Source: Pseudoxanthobacter soli DSM 19599
GTDB taxonomy: Bacteria; Pseudomonadota; Alphaproteobacteria; Rhizobiales; Segnochrobactraceae
Reading direction: 5' to 3'
DNA: 64,000 bases
Assembly: GCF_900148505.1 (NCBI RefSeq)
Contig: NZ_FRXO01000012.1
Location: forward strand, 59,252-123,251
Part shown: positions 33,602 to 44,933 of the stretch, one piece after another
How positions within the stretch are numbered: position 1 is the first letter of the stretch
Layout: every line of letters starts with the position of its first letter
The notes under the pieces: model-generated
What the model saw: only the letters and a program-made list of their open reading frames with translations
Database searches by the model: none
Told to the model about the DNA's origin: nothing
Position numbers and translations under genes: made by a program

Positions 33602-34969
33602 TCACCAGGCCGGTTGCGAGCTGCCGAGCGCGGCCGCCGGCCTTTCCCACATCAGCGGAAGGCCGCCGACGGTGACGGGACTGCGCAGACGGCGGGCCGG
33701 CCCCCATGCCGTGGCCTCCGTTTCCGGCGCGAGATCGCAGGAGGTTTCCGGCGCGATGGCCGCGGTGGCCGGGTCGGCGGGATGGGCGGTGAGCACGGCG
33801 GCAACCCGCGCCAGCGAGGTCCGCGCCTGCGTTCCCTCCCCGGTGCGGAGCCGGTGGCCGATGGCCCTGATCGCCGCGGCGGCCATGAGGTATCCGGTGG
33901 CGTGGTCGAGCGCCTGAACGGGCAGGGGGGTCGGCCTGTCGCGGCCGAAGCCGCGCATTCCGGCCTCCGCAATGCCCGTGCTCATCTGCACGAGGCTGTC
34001 GAAGCCCCGGCGGCCGGCCCAGGGGCCGGTCCAGCCATAGGCGTCGAGGGCCACGTCGATCAGGCCTGGCCGCAGTGCACGGCGGCGGGCTTCATCGAGG
34101 CCGAGACCGGCGAGGGCATCCGGGCGATAGCCGTGGACGAGCACGTCCGCATCGGCCAGCAGTTCCTCGAACCGCGCTCTTTGCGCGCCGTCGCGCAGGT
34201 CGAGCCGCGCGCAGCTTTTGCCGAGCGTCACCTCCGGCACGACGCCCGGCTCTTCCCACCACGGCGGGTCGATTCTGAGGACCTCCGCCCCGAATCCGGC
34301 GAGGAAGCGGGTGGCGATCGGGCCGGCAAGCACGCGGGTGAGATCGAGCACGCGGATGCCCCGCAGCGGCCGTTCGCGGGGCACCGGCCACGCCGGTACC
34401 CCGCCGGCCGTCGTCACCTCCCGGGAGAGCAGCGGTTCGGCCGCGACCGCCCGGCCCTGCGGATGGGCGCGCCATTCCTCTTGCGACATCATTGCGGCGG
34501 CGCACCCACCGCGCGAAACGACTGCGCTTTCGAGTTCTTCGGCCTGCCACCCGGCGACGGCGTGCGCCACGGCGTCCTTCTGCGCCTCGACGCCGAGGAC
34601 CGCCAGCGCCGCCTCGCGATGGGCGGGCGCGTTGGTGTGAAGGCGGACCCAGCGGTCCGCCGCGCGGTAGTCGCCGGCGATGGGATCCCACGGCGGCGGC
34701 ACATTCCAGCCCTCGGGCCTCAGCGAGGTGCCGAACCACAGCGAGGCGAGGCGCCGGTCGACCGTGACCGACGGCGCTTCGTCATGGCGCAGCGCCACGA
34801 GTTCGGACACGGCGAGGCCGGCGGCGGCGATGGACGCCGCGGCGAAGTCCGTGACGGCGAAGACGGACGGGAGCGCGCCCGCGCCGGTGAACGCCGCCTT
34901 GCGCACGTCGTCGGGCGCGCCGCCGATATCCGACCAGAACCGGGTGAGAAGAGTGTGGGCCAATGTCAT
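33602..34969 (-). CDS. CaiB/BaiF-type CoA-transferase, two-lobed variant
   Basis: At 455 residues this is of class III CoA-transferase type. The canonical N-terminal Rossmann segment (IRVLDLTRVLAGPIATRFLAGFGAEVLRIDPP) appears only after about 200 residues. The first 200 residues (SLWFGTSLRPEGWNVPP through CAAAMMSQEEWRAHPQGRAV) look like the family's C-terminal lobe, so the order seems permuted or duplicated. A DSLVQMSTGIAEAG segment lies where the catalytic Asp helix is expected. It may transfer CoA to a carboxylic acid. Substrate and activity are uncertain. Confidence 0.8.
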   Translation of the reverse strand: MTLAHTLLTRFWSDIGGAPDDVRKAAFTGAGALPSVFAVTDFAAASIAAAGLAVSELVALRHDEAPSVTVDRRLASLWFGTSLRPEGWNVPPPWDPIAGDYRAADRWVRLHTNAPAHREAALAVLGVEAQKDAVAHAVAGWQAEELESAVVSRGGCAAAMMSQEEWRAHPQGRAVAAEPLLSREVTTAGGVPAWPVPRERPLRGIRVLDLTRVLAGPIATRFLAGFGAEVLRIDPPWWEEPGVVPEVTLGKSCARLDLRDGAQRARFEELLADADVLVHGYRPDALAGLGLDEARRRALRPGLIDVALDAYGWTGPWAGRRGFDSLVQMSTGIAEAGMRGFGRDRPTPLPVQALDHATGYLMAAAAIRAIGHRLRTGEGTQARTSLARVAAVLTAHPADPATAAIAPETSCDLAPETEATAWGPARRLRSPVTVGGLPLMWERPAAALGSSQPAW

Positions 34970-35296
34970 GTCGCTTCCTCCAGCCGAGAGGGTCCCGACG
35001 TCGCGGCTGTGGTCTGCCTCGCATCCGGCGGCGGAGCCGCAGCGTCGATGGCCAGCGCCGACATCGCGATCAATCCATCGCGGTGGCGCCGGACGCGCTG
35101 GCGCCTCGGCTGGGACAGCCGGACGCCTGTCGGGATCACGTGTCGGAGAAGGGTAGCGGTGGCGTCATCCGCGCGGAAATGAAATGGCGTGATGGATGCC
35201 ATTCAGGACGGTCATGGATCGGCGGCGCGGGAGCGGGAAACGAGGAGGACGAAGCGGAGGGGGAATGGGGCGGCGGCGACGCGCCGCCCCTGCCGT
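34970..35296. other. Intergenic region upstream of the CaiB-type gene
   Basis: This 327-bp stretch lies between two minus-strand genes. It presumably holds the promoter of the CaiB-type gene and the 3' end of the UxuB-like transcript. I see no ORF with coding character and no clear hairpin or operator. Confidence 0.4.
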
Positions 35297-36778
35297 TCAA
35301 AGCGCTTCGCCGTCGATGTAGCGCCGCAGGGTTTCCCGCGTGCCGCGCGACCAGATGCTGCGCAGCGCATTGCCGAACGCTTCGATATAGGCCGGATGGG
35401 TGCCGATCTCGCCGAAGATGTCGCTCATGGCGAGGAACGCGGCCGGATCCTGCCGGGCGGCGAGGGCCGTCAAGTTCATGCGCTCCCACGCCGGATCGTT
35501 CGCGGCGATCGCGGCGCCGCTTTCCGTCGTGCCGGCGCAGTAGCGGCACCAGAACGCCGAGATCAGCGCGAGGCCGGTGACGGGCTTGCCCTGCCGAAGA
35601 CTATCGAGCACCGTCGGCAGCACATATTGCGGCTGCCGGTTGGAGCCGTCGAAGCAGACGCGGCGGTTGGTGTCGCCGATCTTGGCGTTGCCGAAGCGCT
35701 CCACGATCCGCCGCTTGTAGGCGGAAAGGTCCACGTCCGGCACCGGCGGGACCAGGGGGATGATCTCGCTTTCCTGCAGCTTGTCGAAATAGCGGGCGAT
35801 CTGCGGGTCGAGCATGCCGTCGTGGATGAACTCCATGTCGAGCAGCGCGGCCGGATAGCAGATCGCGGCATGGCCGCCGTTGAGGATGCGGATCTTCATC
35901 AGCTCGTAGGGCGCGACGTCCTCGACGAAGGTGACGCCGACCTTTTCCAGCGGCGGCCGGCCGTCGGTGAAGCGGTCCTCGACCACCCACTGGCGGAAGC
36001 CCTCGCAGAAGATCGGCATCCGGTCCTCGATGCCGAACTCGCGGCGCAGCCGCTCGCGCTCGCGGTCGCTCGTCACCGGGGTGATGCGGTCGACCATGGT
36101 GTTGGGGCAGGACAGCGCCTCCGACACCCAGGCGCCGAATTCGGGATCGATCAGCCCTGCGAAGCCGGTCAGGGCATTGTGGGTGATGTGGCCGTTGCCG
36201 GTGATGTTGTCGCACGACAGCACCGTGAACGGCGGATGGCCGGCGGAGCGGCGGGCCTGAAGCGCCTTCAGCATCATGCCGAAGATGGTGCGCGGATGCT
36301 CGAAATCCGCGAGGTCGGCGAGGATCGCCGGATCCTGCGCGTTGAACTTTCCGGTCGCGGGGTCGATGTGGTAGCCGCCTTCGGTCACCGTGAGCGAGGC
36401 GATGCGGATTTTCGGGTCGGAAAGCCGGGCGACCACGAGATCCGGCCGGGCGGGATCGATGAAGTCGATCATCGAGCCGGTGATGCGCACCTCGGTCTCG
36501 TCCGCCTCCTGGGCGACGATGGTGGTGTGGTAGTCCTGCGCGCCGAGGGCCGAGCGCATCGCCTTGTCGGCCTCGCGTACGCCGGCGCCGACGATGGCCC
36601 AGTCGTGGCCGAGGCCGAGATTGAACAGGTCGTCCAGATAGACCGCCATGTGGGCGCGGTGGAAATTGCCGACGCCGAAGTGGACGATGCCCGCCTCCAT
36701 CTTGGAGCGGGCATAGGAGGGGATGCGGGCCTTGTCCGCGAGCGCGGGCAGGTTGGCATCGCTCACGCTCGTCGTCAT
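35297..36778 (-). CDS. Mannitol dehydrogenase-family oxidoreductase (UxuB/fructuronate reductase-like)
   Basis: This 493-residue long-chain polyol dehydrogenase begins with the NAD-binding stretch GIVHFGVGNFHRAHMAVYLDD. The catalytic Lys-Asn-His set lies in KIRILNGGHAAICYP. TVTEGGYHID and CDNITGNG are further family motifs. Such enzymes interconvert mannitol and fructose or mannonate and fructuronate. The adjacent FadR-type regulator and divergent aldonate dehydratase favour a sugar-acid role. AGGAG lies 8 nt upstream of the chosen ATG, while the frame remains open further upstream to 36913. Confidence 0.9.
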   Translation of the reverse strand: MTTSVSDANLPALADKARIPSYARSKMEAGIVHFGVGNFHRAHMAVYLDDLFNLGLGHDWAIVGAGVREADKAMRSALGAQDYHTTIVAQEADETEVRITGSMIDFIDPARPDLVVARLSDPKIRIASLTVTEGGYHIDPATGKFNAQDPAILADLADFEHPRTIFGMMLKALQARRSAGHPPFTVLSCDNITGNGHITHNALTGFAGLIDPEFGAWVSEALSCPNTMVDRITPVTSDRERERLRREFGIEDRMPIFCEGFRQWVVEDRFTDGRPPLEKVGVTFVEDVAPYELMKIRILNGGHAAICYPAALLDMEFIHDGMLDPQIARYFDKLQESEIIPLVPPVPDVDLSAYKRRIVERFGNAKIGDTNRRVCFDGSNRQPQYVLPTVLDSLRQGKPVTGLALISAFWCRYCAGTTESGAAIAANDPAWERMNLTALAARQDPAAFLAMSDIFGEIGTHPAYIEAFGNALRSIWSRGTRETLRRYIDGEAL

Positions 36779-36969
36779 CGGCCGCACTCCTGCGGCAGTC
36801 TGTTGGCCTTCAGAGTCATTGCGTCTCCCCCGTCCTTTTCTTGCCGCGGCCGGAGTCCGGCCGGGATGCATTGGGACGATGAAGATAGGCGCTGCGGCGG
36901 TGGGGCGGAACACCTTAATCGGCTCCGGCGGACAGGGTGCGCTGCCGGCGGGGCTTGCCCGCCGATGGA

Positions 36970-37761
36970 TCAGCGCTCGCCCGAGGCCGGCTCCACTTGC
37001 GTCGCGCGGAGATTGGCGAGGTCGCGCTTGCTGGTCTCCAGAATCGCCTCGATGGCGCGGCGCGCCCGGGCCGGGTCGCGCAGCCGCACGGCATCCACCA
37101 CCTCGCCGTGGAGGTCGAGCGCGCCGGCATGGCTCACCGTGGCGCGGTTGGTCAGTTCGAACAGGGCGACCATGGCGGCGCGGATGACACCGGCGAGGCA
37201 GGCGAGCACATGGTTGTGGCTCGCGACCAGAAGCGCGGTGTGGAATTCCATGTCGGCCTCCGCGCCGACATCGATGTCGTGAGGCAGCGAAACGCCCATC
37301 TGCCGGTAGGCCCGCTCCAGCGCGGCGAGTTCGGCGGCGCTCGCCCGCGTCGCGGCGAGTTCGGCCGCCGCCGGCTCGATGATGCTGCGCGCCTCCATCA
37401 GCGAATCGACGAAGCGCGGGTCGTGGAAGTCGCTGCCGACCCAGCCCAGCAGATCCGGGTCGAGCATGTTCCAGGCATTGGCCTGCAGCACCTCGGTGCC
37501 GAGGCGCGGCCGCGAGCGCAGCAGCCCCTTCGATTCCAGCACCTTGGTCGCCTCGCGGATGACCGTGCGGCTGACGCCGTATTCGGCGCAGAGATCGGGC
37601 TCGCGCGGCAGGAAATCGCCCGGCGGGATCTGGCCGGAGAGAATGCGGCGCGCGAGGCCGGCGACGATTTCCTGGCGCATGCGCGGCTTGCGCCGCCGCG
37701 CCACCGGCTTCGCATTCGGGCCGGTTCTGGTCTCGTCGCCGTCGTTCATGGTCGAAGACAC
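36970..37761 (-). CDS. FadR-type (GntR) transcriptional regulator, UxuR/ExuR-like
   Basis: This 263-residue repressor has an N-terminal wHTH (LPREPDLCAEYGVSRTVIREATKVLESKGLL) and a C-terminal all-helical FCD effector domain. Metal-ligand-like residues occur in DMEFHTALLVASHNHV. The GTG at 37761 follows GGAGG; an ATG at 37749 is an alternative. It lies between the UxuB-like gene (same strand, 191 bp downstream) and the divergent dehydratase, both likely targets. Family knowledge: UxuR-type members respond to uronate or aldonate intermediates. Confidence 0.92.
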   Translation of the reverse strand: MSSTMNDGDETRTGPNAKPVARRRKPRMRQEIVAGLARRILSGQIPPGDFLPREPDLCAEYGVSRTVIREATKVLESKGLLRSRPRLGTEVLQANAWNMLDPDLLGWVGSDFHDPRFVDSLMEARSIIEPAAAELAATRASAAELAALERAYRQMGVSLPHDIDVGAEADMEFHTALLVASHNHVLACLAGVIRAAMVALFELTNRATVSHAGALDLHGEVVDAVRLRDPARARRAIEAILETSKRDLANLRATQVEPASGER

Positions 37762-37810
37762 GGACGCGCGTCCTCCCTCCTGATGGGCCGGAAGTGAGGC
37801 GGGACGTTAC

Positions 37811-37854
37811 ATCATATGAATGGAATTGACGAATATGATTTTTGAGCCTTATTT
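37811..37854 (+). promoter_or_regulatory. Promoter of the dehydratase with overlapping FadR operator candidates
   Basis: TTGACG (37826-37831), a 17-nt spacer and TTATTT (37849-37854) form a sigma70-type promoter facing the dehydratase. ATCATAT (37811-37817) and its complement ATATGAT (37833-37839) flank and enter it. That is the position expected for repression by the adjacent FadR-type protein. Confidence 0.5.
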
Positions 37855-38005
37855 AGGCCGCGCGAGCTTGGAACGGTTCGAGTGACCGCGACCCGGACAG
37901 CCGGGTCCGCGATCTCGGAGCGGTGATTCCGCACGGCTTGGCGTGATTGGAACAGGTCGGTTGGCGACCAACGGAGGAAGCCTCCTGAGCGGGGCGGAAA
38001 ACAAC

Positions 38006-39805
38006 ATGGACGACACCAGCAGCAAGCGTCGCTTCAGATCCCAGGCGTGGTTCAACAATCCCGCGAACGCCGACATGACGGCGCTCTATCTGGAGCGCTA
38101 CCTGAATTTCGGCCTGACCCAGGCCGAGCTTCAGTCCGGCAAGCCGATCATCGGCATCGCCCAGACCGGTTCCGACCTGTCGCCGTGCAACCGGCACCAC
38201 CTGGTGCTGGCGCAGCGCCTGCGCGAAGGCATCCGCGAGGCCGGCGGCATCGTGCTGGAATTCCCGGTCCATCCGATCCAGGAAACCGGCAAGCGCCCGA
38301 CGGCGGGCCTCGACCGCAACCTCGCCTATCTCGGCCTCGTCGAGGTACTCTACGGCTATCCGCTCGACGCCGTCGTGCTGACGATCGGCTGCGACAAGAC
38401 CACGCCGGCCTGCCTGATGGCCGCCGCGACGGTCAACATTCCGGCGATCGCCCTCTCGGTCGGCCCGATGCTGAACGGCTGGCACCACGGCGAGCGCACC
38501 GGCTCCGGCACCATCGTGTGGAAGGCCCGCCAGATGATGGCGGCCGGCGAGATCGACTACGAAGGCTTCATCAAGCTCGTCGCCTCGTCCGCGCCCTCCA
38601 CCGGCTACTGCAACACCATGGGCACCGCGACGACGATGAACTCGCTCGCGGAAGCGCTTGGCATGCAGCTTCCCGGCTCGGCCGCGATCCCGGCGCCCTA
38701 CGCCGCGCGCCAGCAGATGGCCTACGAGACCGGCAAGCGCATCGTCGAGATGGCTTATGAGGACCTGAAGCCCTCCGACATCCTGACGAAGAACGCGTTC
38801 ATCAACGCGATCCGCGTCAACTCGGCCATCGGCGGCTCCACCAACGCGCCGATCCACCTGAACGCGCTCGCCCGCCACATCGGCGTCGAACTCTCCATCG
38901 ACGAGTGGCAGAGCTACGGCGAGGACGTGCCGCTTCTCGTGAACCTGCAGCCCGCCGGCGAATATCTCGGCGAGGACTATTATCACGCCGGCGGCGTGCC
39001 GGCGGTGGTCAACCAGCTGATGGAGCAGGGCCTGATCCACGAGGACGCGCTGACCGTGAACGGCCGCACCATCGGCGACAACTGCCGCGGCACGGTGATC
39101 GAGGACGAGCGCGTCATCCGCCGCTTCTCCGAGCCGTTGAAGGAGCGGGCCGGCTTCCGCGTGCTGCGCGGCAACCTGTTCGACTCGGCCATCATGAAGA
39201 CCAGCGTGATCTCGGACGAGTTCCGCGACCGCTATCTCAGCGACCCGAACGATCCCGATGCCTTCGAGGGCCGCGCGATCGTGTTCGACGGTCCCGAGGA
39301 CTACCACCACCGCATCGACGATCCGTCGCTCGGCATCGACGACCGCACGCTCCTGTTCATGCGCGGCGCCGGCCCGATCGGCTATCCCGGCGCGGCCGAG
39401 GTGGTGAACATGCGTCCGCCGGCCTACCTGATCCGCGAGGGCGTCCATGCGCTGCCCTGCATCGGCGACGGCCGTCAGTCCGGCACGTCGGGCTCGCCCT
39501 CGATCCTGAACGCCTCGCCCGAAGCGGCGGCCGGCGGCGGGCTCGCGGTGCTGCGCACCGGCGACCGCGTGCGCATCGACCTGAAGAACGGCTCCGCGAA
39601 CATCCTCATCTCCGACGAGGAACTGGCGGCCCGTCATGCCGAGCTCAAGGCGGCCGGCGGCTACAAGTATCCGAAGAGCCAGACCCCCTGGCAGGAAATC
39701 CAGCGCAGCATGGTCGGCCAGATGGGCGAAGGCGCGGTGCTGGAGCCGGCGGTGAAGTACCAGGACATCTCCCACACCATGGGCCTGCCCCGCGACAATC
39801 ACTGA
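38006..39805 (+). CDS. IlvD/Edd-family dehydratase, pentonate (xylonate/arabonate) type
   Basis: This 599-residue Fe-S dehydratase has cluster cysteines in [18 protein letters not shown] and [11 protein letters not shown]. The conserved [14 protein letters not shown] and [17 protein letters not shown] are present. The length and the [24 protein letters not shown] start match the L-arabonate/D-xylonate dehydratases. The product would be a 2-keto-3-deoxy-pentonate or -hexonate. It is controlled by a readable promoter overlapping FadR-type operators and ends in a strong terminator. An in-frame start at 37943 would add 21 residues but would have no function. Confidence 0.93.
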   Translation: MDDTSSKRRFRSQAWFNNPANADMTALYLERYLNFGLTQAELQSGKPIIGIAQTGSDLSPCNRHHLVLAQRLREGIREAGGIVLEFPVHPIQETGKRPTAGLDRNLAYLGLVEVLYGYPLDAVVLTIGCDKTTPACLMAAATVNIPAIALSVGPMLNGWHHGERTGSGTIVWKARQMMAAGEIDYEGFIKLVASSAPSTGYCNTMGTATTMNSLAEALGMQLPGSAAIPAPYAARQQMAYETGKRIVEMAYEDLKPSDILTKNAFINAIRVNSAIGGSTNAPIHLNALARHIGVELSIDEWQSYGEDVPLLVNLQPAGEYLGEDYYHAGGVPAVVNQLMEQGLIHEDALTVNGRTIGDNCRGTVIEDERVIRRFSEPLKERAGFRVLRGNLFDSAIMKTSVISDEFRDRYLSDPNDPDAFEGRAIVFDGPEDYHHRIDDPSLGIDDRTLLFMRGAGPIGYPGAAEVVNMRPPAYLIREGVHALPCIGDGRQSGTSGSPSILNASPEAAAGGGLAVLRTGDRVRIDLKNGSANILISDEELAARHAELKAAGGYKYPKSQTPWQEIQRSMVGQMGEGAVLEPAVKYQDISHTMGLPRDNH

Positions 39806-39835
39806 CGCGGCGAAGCATTCCATCGCAAAACAACA

Positions 39836-39870
39836 AGGCCCCGCGGCGCGCGCCGCGGGGCCTTTCGTTT
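39836..39870 (+). terminator. Intrinsic terminator of the pentonate-type dehydratase
   Basis: AGGCCCCGCGGCG (39836-39848) pairs perfectly with CGCCGCGGGGCCT (39851-39863) and is followed by TTTCGTTT. It lies 31 nt after the stop. It also faces the convergent CYTH-like gene. Confidence 0.9.
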
Positions 39871-39919
39871 GTCTGGCGCCTGCTGGGTGTGGCCGGCCGT
39901 CAGGTCTTCCGGCCGCGCC

Positions 39920-40759
39920 TCACTCCTCGAGCTGAGGGCCGGAATTGCCGATGCCGTAGACCATCGCGGTCTTGGTGGTGCCGAGCGCGACCCAGTCCGG
40001 CGCGTTCATCTGCACCGCGCGGTAGAAGTGATCCGCCCGCTCCTTCGCCTTGACGTGGACGGCATCGTAGCTCTTGAACTTCGCCTGGAAGGCGAATTCG
40101 CCGATCAGCGAGGTTTCGGACGCCCGGTTGCGCCAGATCGCGACGGTGGCGTTGGCGGCAAGGCCGTGGCCGAAATCGAAGCTGCCGGCGTTGACCTGGA
40201 TTTCCTCGACGGCGACGTTATTGACGAGGTGGATCGACGATTGCGGATGGATGTCGATGTTGGCCATCGGCGGGAACACCTGGGCGATGTTCTCCAACCC
40301 CTGGTTCAGCACGATGTTGGGCGAGGTCAGCACGCAGTTGTGCGAATAGAGGCTGCGCATGCCGCCGAGCTGGTCCTTCAGCGGCAGCAGTTCCTCCTTG
40401 AACTTGATCTTGGTCAGGCCGTGGATGATGCGCGGCGACATGTCGGCCGCGGCCGCCTTTTCGAGGTCCGTGTGCCGGAACTTGACCGTCAGCTCGTGAT
40501 CGTTGCGCGGCCAGCCATCCTCGTAGAACGTGCGCTTGCGCAATATGAAGGCGTTCCGGTACAGATCGAAGTTCGGCGTGTCGTAGAACAGCACCTCGCG
40601 AACGAGCCGGTGGAAGCCGTCCTTGTTGGTGGTGACCTTCACCTTGTTCTTTTCCGCGATCGACGCGGCGATTTCCCAGAATGCCTGAAACTGGCTCGCG
40701 GCAAAGAACTTGTCCGCACGAAGCAGGATCTTGTATTCGCGATAACGCACATCGACCAT
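39920..40759 (-). CDS. CYTH-like domain protein of unknown function
   Basis: A 279-residue soluble protein that I cannot assign to a named family. The N-terminus YREYKILL gives an E-x-K element. LFYDTPNFDLYRNAFILRKR strongly resembles the YFDTPD..L...G..LR.R strand pair of CYTH/VTC triphosphate-tunnel enzymes, and HELTVKFRHTD matches the next strand. The C-terminal 150 residues (SLYSHNCVLTSPNIV onward) show alternating beta-strand character. If it is a tunnel fold it may bind triphosphate or polyphosphate. Several usual acidic and basic tunnel residues cannot be placed by eye. It stands alone between a convergent dehydratase and a repeat-rich gap. Confidence 0.75.
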   Translation of the reverse strand: MVDVRYREYKILLRADKFFAASQFQAFWEIAASIAEKNKVKVTTNKDGFHRLVREVLFYDTPNFDLYRNAFILRKRTFYEDGWPRNDHELTVKFRHTDLEKAAAADMSPRIIHGLTKIKFKEELLPLKDQLGGMRSLYSHNCVLTSPNIVLNQGLENIAQVFPPMANIDIHPQSSIHLVNNVAVEEIQVNAGSFDFGHGLAANATVAIWRNRASETSLIGEFAFQAKFKSYDAVHVKAKERADHFYRAVQMNAPDWVALGTTKTAMVYGIGNSGPQLEE

Positions 40760-40939
40760 GGCTGGGCCGGTCCTCCTGGTAGACGGTTCGGTTCGCGCGC
40801 GGGCTGGCCAACAGGGTGTGGCCGTGGCGGAAGGGGTGTCGGTCACGCGCGGGCCAGCTTTGAAGGCGCCTTTCATGACACGAAATCCGGGCCGCGTGTA
40901 CTGCGCGCGCGCCCGCGCCGACGACAATTTCCGACAACA

Positions 40940-41050
40940 GCGCTTTCCGATCTGATGGACTCATCAGATCGACAAGAAATCGCTCCAGATCCGTAGGCTT
41001 GAGCATATCCTGATCGTTAAGATCAGTTTGGTCTGAACGGGATATGTTCT
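40940..41050. repeat. REP-like element, copy 2
   Basis: It begins GCGCTTTCCGATCTGATG. The first stem is GATCTGATG/CATCAGATC (40949-40970). It then shares AAATCGCTCCAGATC and GCTTGAGCAT with the copy at 15687. A second stem pairs GAGCATATCC with GGATATGTTC. The surrounding 728-bp gap (40760-41487) has no convincing gene. Confidence 0.7.
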
Positions 41051-41364
41051 AACGGCCGGGATGGGCCGGCGCCGGCGCCTGCGGCTGCCTTTCCCGGTTG
41101 TGGCACTTGACGGCGCACCCGTCCGAAAGTTCTATGGGGCCGCGCGGCATGCCGCCGCCCTCCGCCGCATGGTCCGGCGCCGCTCCATTCAACGACTGCA
41201 ACATTCACATCGACTGCAAGGACGTGTTGGCCGTGCTCAGGGCTGTCGTCATGGTTTGCGGGCAAGCCGCGGCAGCCATGCCCGGCGGAGCCCGCGCCGG
41301 GTCCGCGAGCCCGCAGCCGGTTTCATCGCCGCCCTTTCCGACGGCGCGACCTCGGCGGTCGCGC

Positions 41365-41424
41365 CTTGCCTGCTTCGAACTTATCAGATCCGAACTTGCC
41401 TGCTTCGAACTTGCCTGCTTCGAA
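41365..41424. repeat. Three copies of a 15-bp direct repeat
   Basis: CTTGCCTGCTTCGAA occurs at 41365-41379, 41395-41409 and 41410-41424. The last two are contiguous, and the first two are separated by a degenerate unit. It lies 63 bp upstream of the aldehyde dehydrogenase start. Function is unknown; it may be a repeat operator or slipped-strand expansion. Confidence 0.7.
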
Positions 41425-41487
41425 ACGGACCCGCTCAAGACGCCCTTGCGGCGGCGGGCGGGTCTCAACGCGTAAAGGATGTGTCCG

Positions 41488-42936
41488 ATGACCACCCCGA
41501 CCTATCCCGATACCCGGCTCTATATCGACGGCGCGTGGACGGATGGCGCCGCCGGCGCGACCCTCGACGTGCTGAATCCCGTCGACGGACGTGTCATCGG
41601 GCGCGTGGCGAAGGCGGAGGAAAGCGATCTTGAACGCGCGCTCGAGGCGGCGCGGCGCGGCTTCGAGGTGTGGCGGCGGACCCCGGCGCTGACGCGCTCG
41701 GGCATCCTGCGCAAGGCCGGCGAGCTGATGCGCGCCCGGGCGCCGGAGACCGCCGCGATCCTGACCCAGGAGCAGGGCAAGCCGCTCGCCGAGGCGACCG
41801 CCGAGGTGCTGGGTTCGGCCGAGATCCTGGAGTGGTTCGCCGAGGAAGCTCGCCGCACCTATGGCCGCCTGATCCCGCCGCGCACCGACGGCGTGATCCA
41901 GAGCGTCATCAAGGAGCCGGTCGGCGTGGTGGCCGCGTTCACGCCGTGGAACTTCCCCATCAGCCAGATGGTGCGCAAGGTGGGCGCGGCGCTCGCCGCC
42001 GGCTGCTCGATGATCGTGAAGGCGGCCGAGGAAACCCCGGCCTCGCCCGCCTGCCTGATGCAGGCGCTGGCGGATGCCGGCGTGCCGGCGGGCGTGCTCA
42101 ACCTCGTCTACGGCGTGCCGGCTGAGATTTCCGAGCGGCTCATTCCCGATCCGATCGTGCGCAAGGTGTCGTTCACAGGCTCGGTGCCGGTGGGCAAGCA
42201 TCTCGCGGCGCTCGCCGGGCGCCACATGAAGCGGGTGACGATGGAACTGGGCGGCCATTCCCCCGCCATCGTGTTTGCCGATGCCGACATCTCGTCGGTG
42301 GCGCCGCTGCTGGCGCGCTCCAAGCTGCGCAATGCCGGCCAGGTCTGCGTCTCGCCGACCCGGTTCCTGGTGCAGAAGCCGGTGTTCGACGAGTTCGCCG
42401 ACCGCTTCGCCAAGGCCGTGGCCGCGGTGAAGATCGGCGACGGCCTGGAGGCGGGCACGGAGATGGGACCGCTGGTCAATGCCCGGCGGGTGCAGGCGGT
42501 CGAGGAACTGATCAACGACGCGACCCGGCAGGGCGCGGAGGTGCTGACCGGCGGCGAGCGCATCGGCAACACCGGCAACTTCTACCGCCCGACGGTGCTC
42601 TCCGGCGTCACCACCGACATGCGCATCATGAACGAGGAGCCGTTCGGCCCGGTCGCGCTGCTCGCGCCGTTCGAGGACTTCGACGAGGCGCTGGCGGAGG
42701 CGAACCGGCTGCCCTTCGGGCTCGCGAGCTACGCGTTCTCGCGCTCCGGCAAGGCGATCAACCGCCTCGCCGAGGGCATCGAAGCGGGCATGCTGACCGC
42801 CAATCACCTCGGGCTGGCGCTCGCCGAGACGCCGTTCGGCGGCGTCAAGGATTCCGGCTACGGCGCGGAGGGCGGCATCGAGGCGATGGACGCCTATCTC
42901 AACACCAAGTTCTTCACCCACGCCTACGACGTCTGA
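41488..42936 (+). CDS. NAD-dependent aldehyde dehydrogenase (GabD/SSADH-like)
   Basis: This 482-residue ALDH has the base Glu in TMELGGHSPAIVF, the nucleophile Cys in LRNAGQVCVSPTR, NEEPFGPVALL, and the C-terminal TPFGGVKDSGYGAEGG. AAAGGA lies 8 nt before this ATG; the in-frame ATG at 41479 directly abuts it and is less likely. It is a monocistronic gene with no metabolic partner next to it, so the substrate is open. Confidence 0.92.
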   Translation: MTTPTYPDTRLYIDGAWTDGAAGATLDVLNPVDGRVIGRVAKAEESDLERALEAARRGFEVWRRTPALTRSGILRKAGELMRARAPETAAILTQEQGKPLAEATAEVLGSAEILEWFAEEARRTYGRLIPPRTDGVIQSVIKEPVGVVAAFTPWNFPISQMVRKVGAALAAGCSMIVKAAEETPASPACLMQALADAGVPAGVLNLVYGVPAEISERLIPDPIVRKVSFTGSVPVGKHLAALAGRHMKRVTMELGGHSPAIVFADADISSVAPLLARSKLRNAGQVCVSPTRFLVQKPVFDEFADRFAKAVAAVKIGDGLEAGTEMGPLVNARRVQAVEELINDATRQGAEVLTGGERIGNTGNFYRPTVLSGVTTDMRIMNEEPFGPVALLAPFEDFDEALAEANRLPFGLASYAFSRSGKAINRLAEGIEAGMLTANHLGLALAETPFGGVKDSGYGAEGGIEAMDAYLNTKFFTHAYDV

Positions 42937-43103
42937 TCCGCGGCGGGCATCCGTCGTGCCCGCGCGGCGGACGGATGCCGGGCGGTAAAAAGCGGAAGGC
43001 CGGCGCCGATGATCGGTGCCGGCCTTCATCGTATTCGCGTCCGTCTCTGCGCACGGTGCCGGAGAGCCTTTCGATCGGATGCAATGCCCGATCGACGGGT
43101 GGC

Positions 43104-44933
<1,830 letters not shown>

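Noticed and set aside
41098..41475. 125-codon ORF containing a LACFE repeat
   Set aside because: The repeat comes from the DNA repeat at 41365-41424; the rest has no domain character and no ribosome site.
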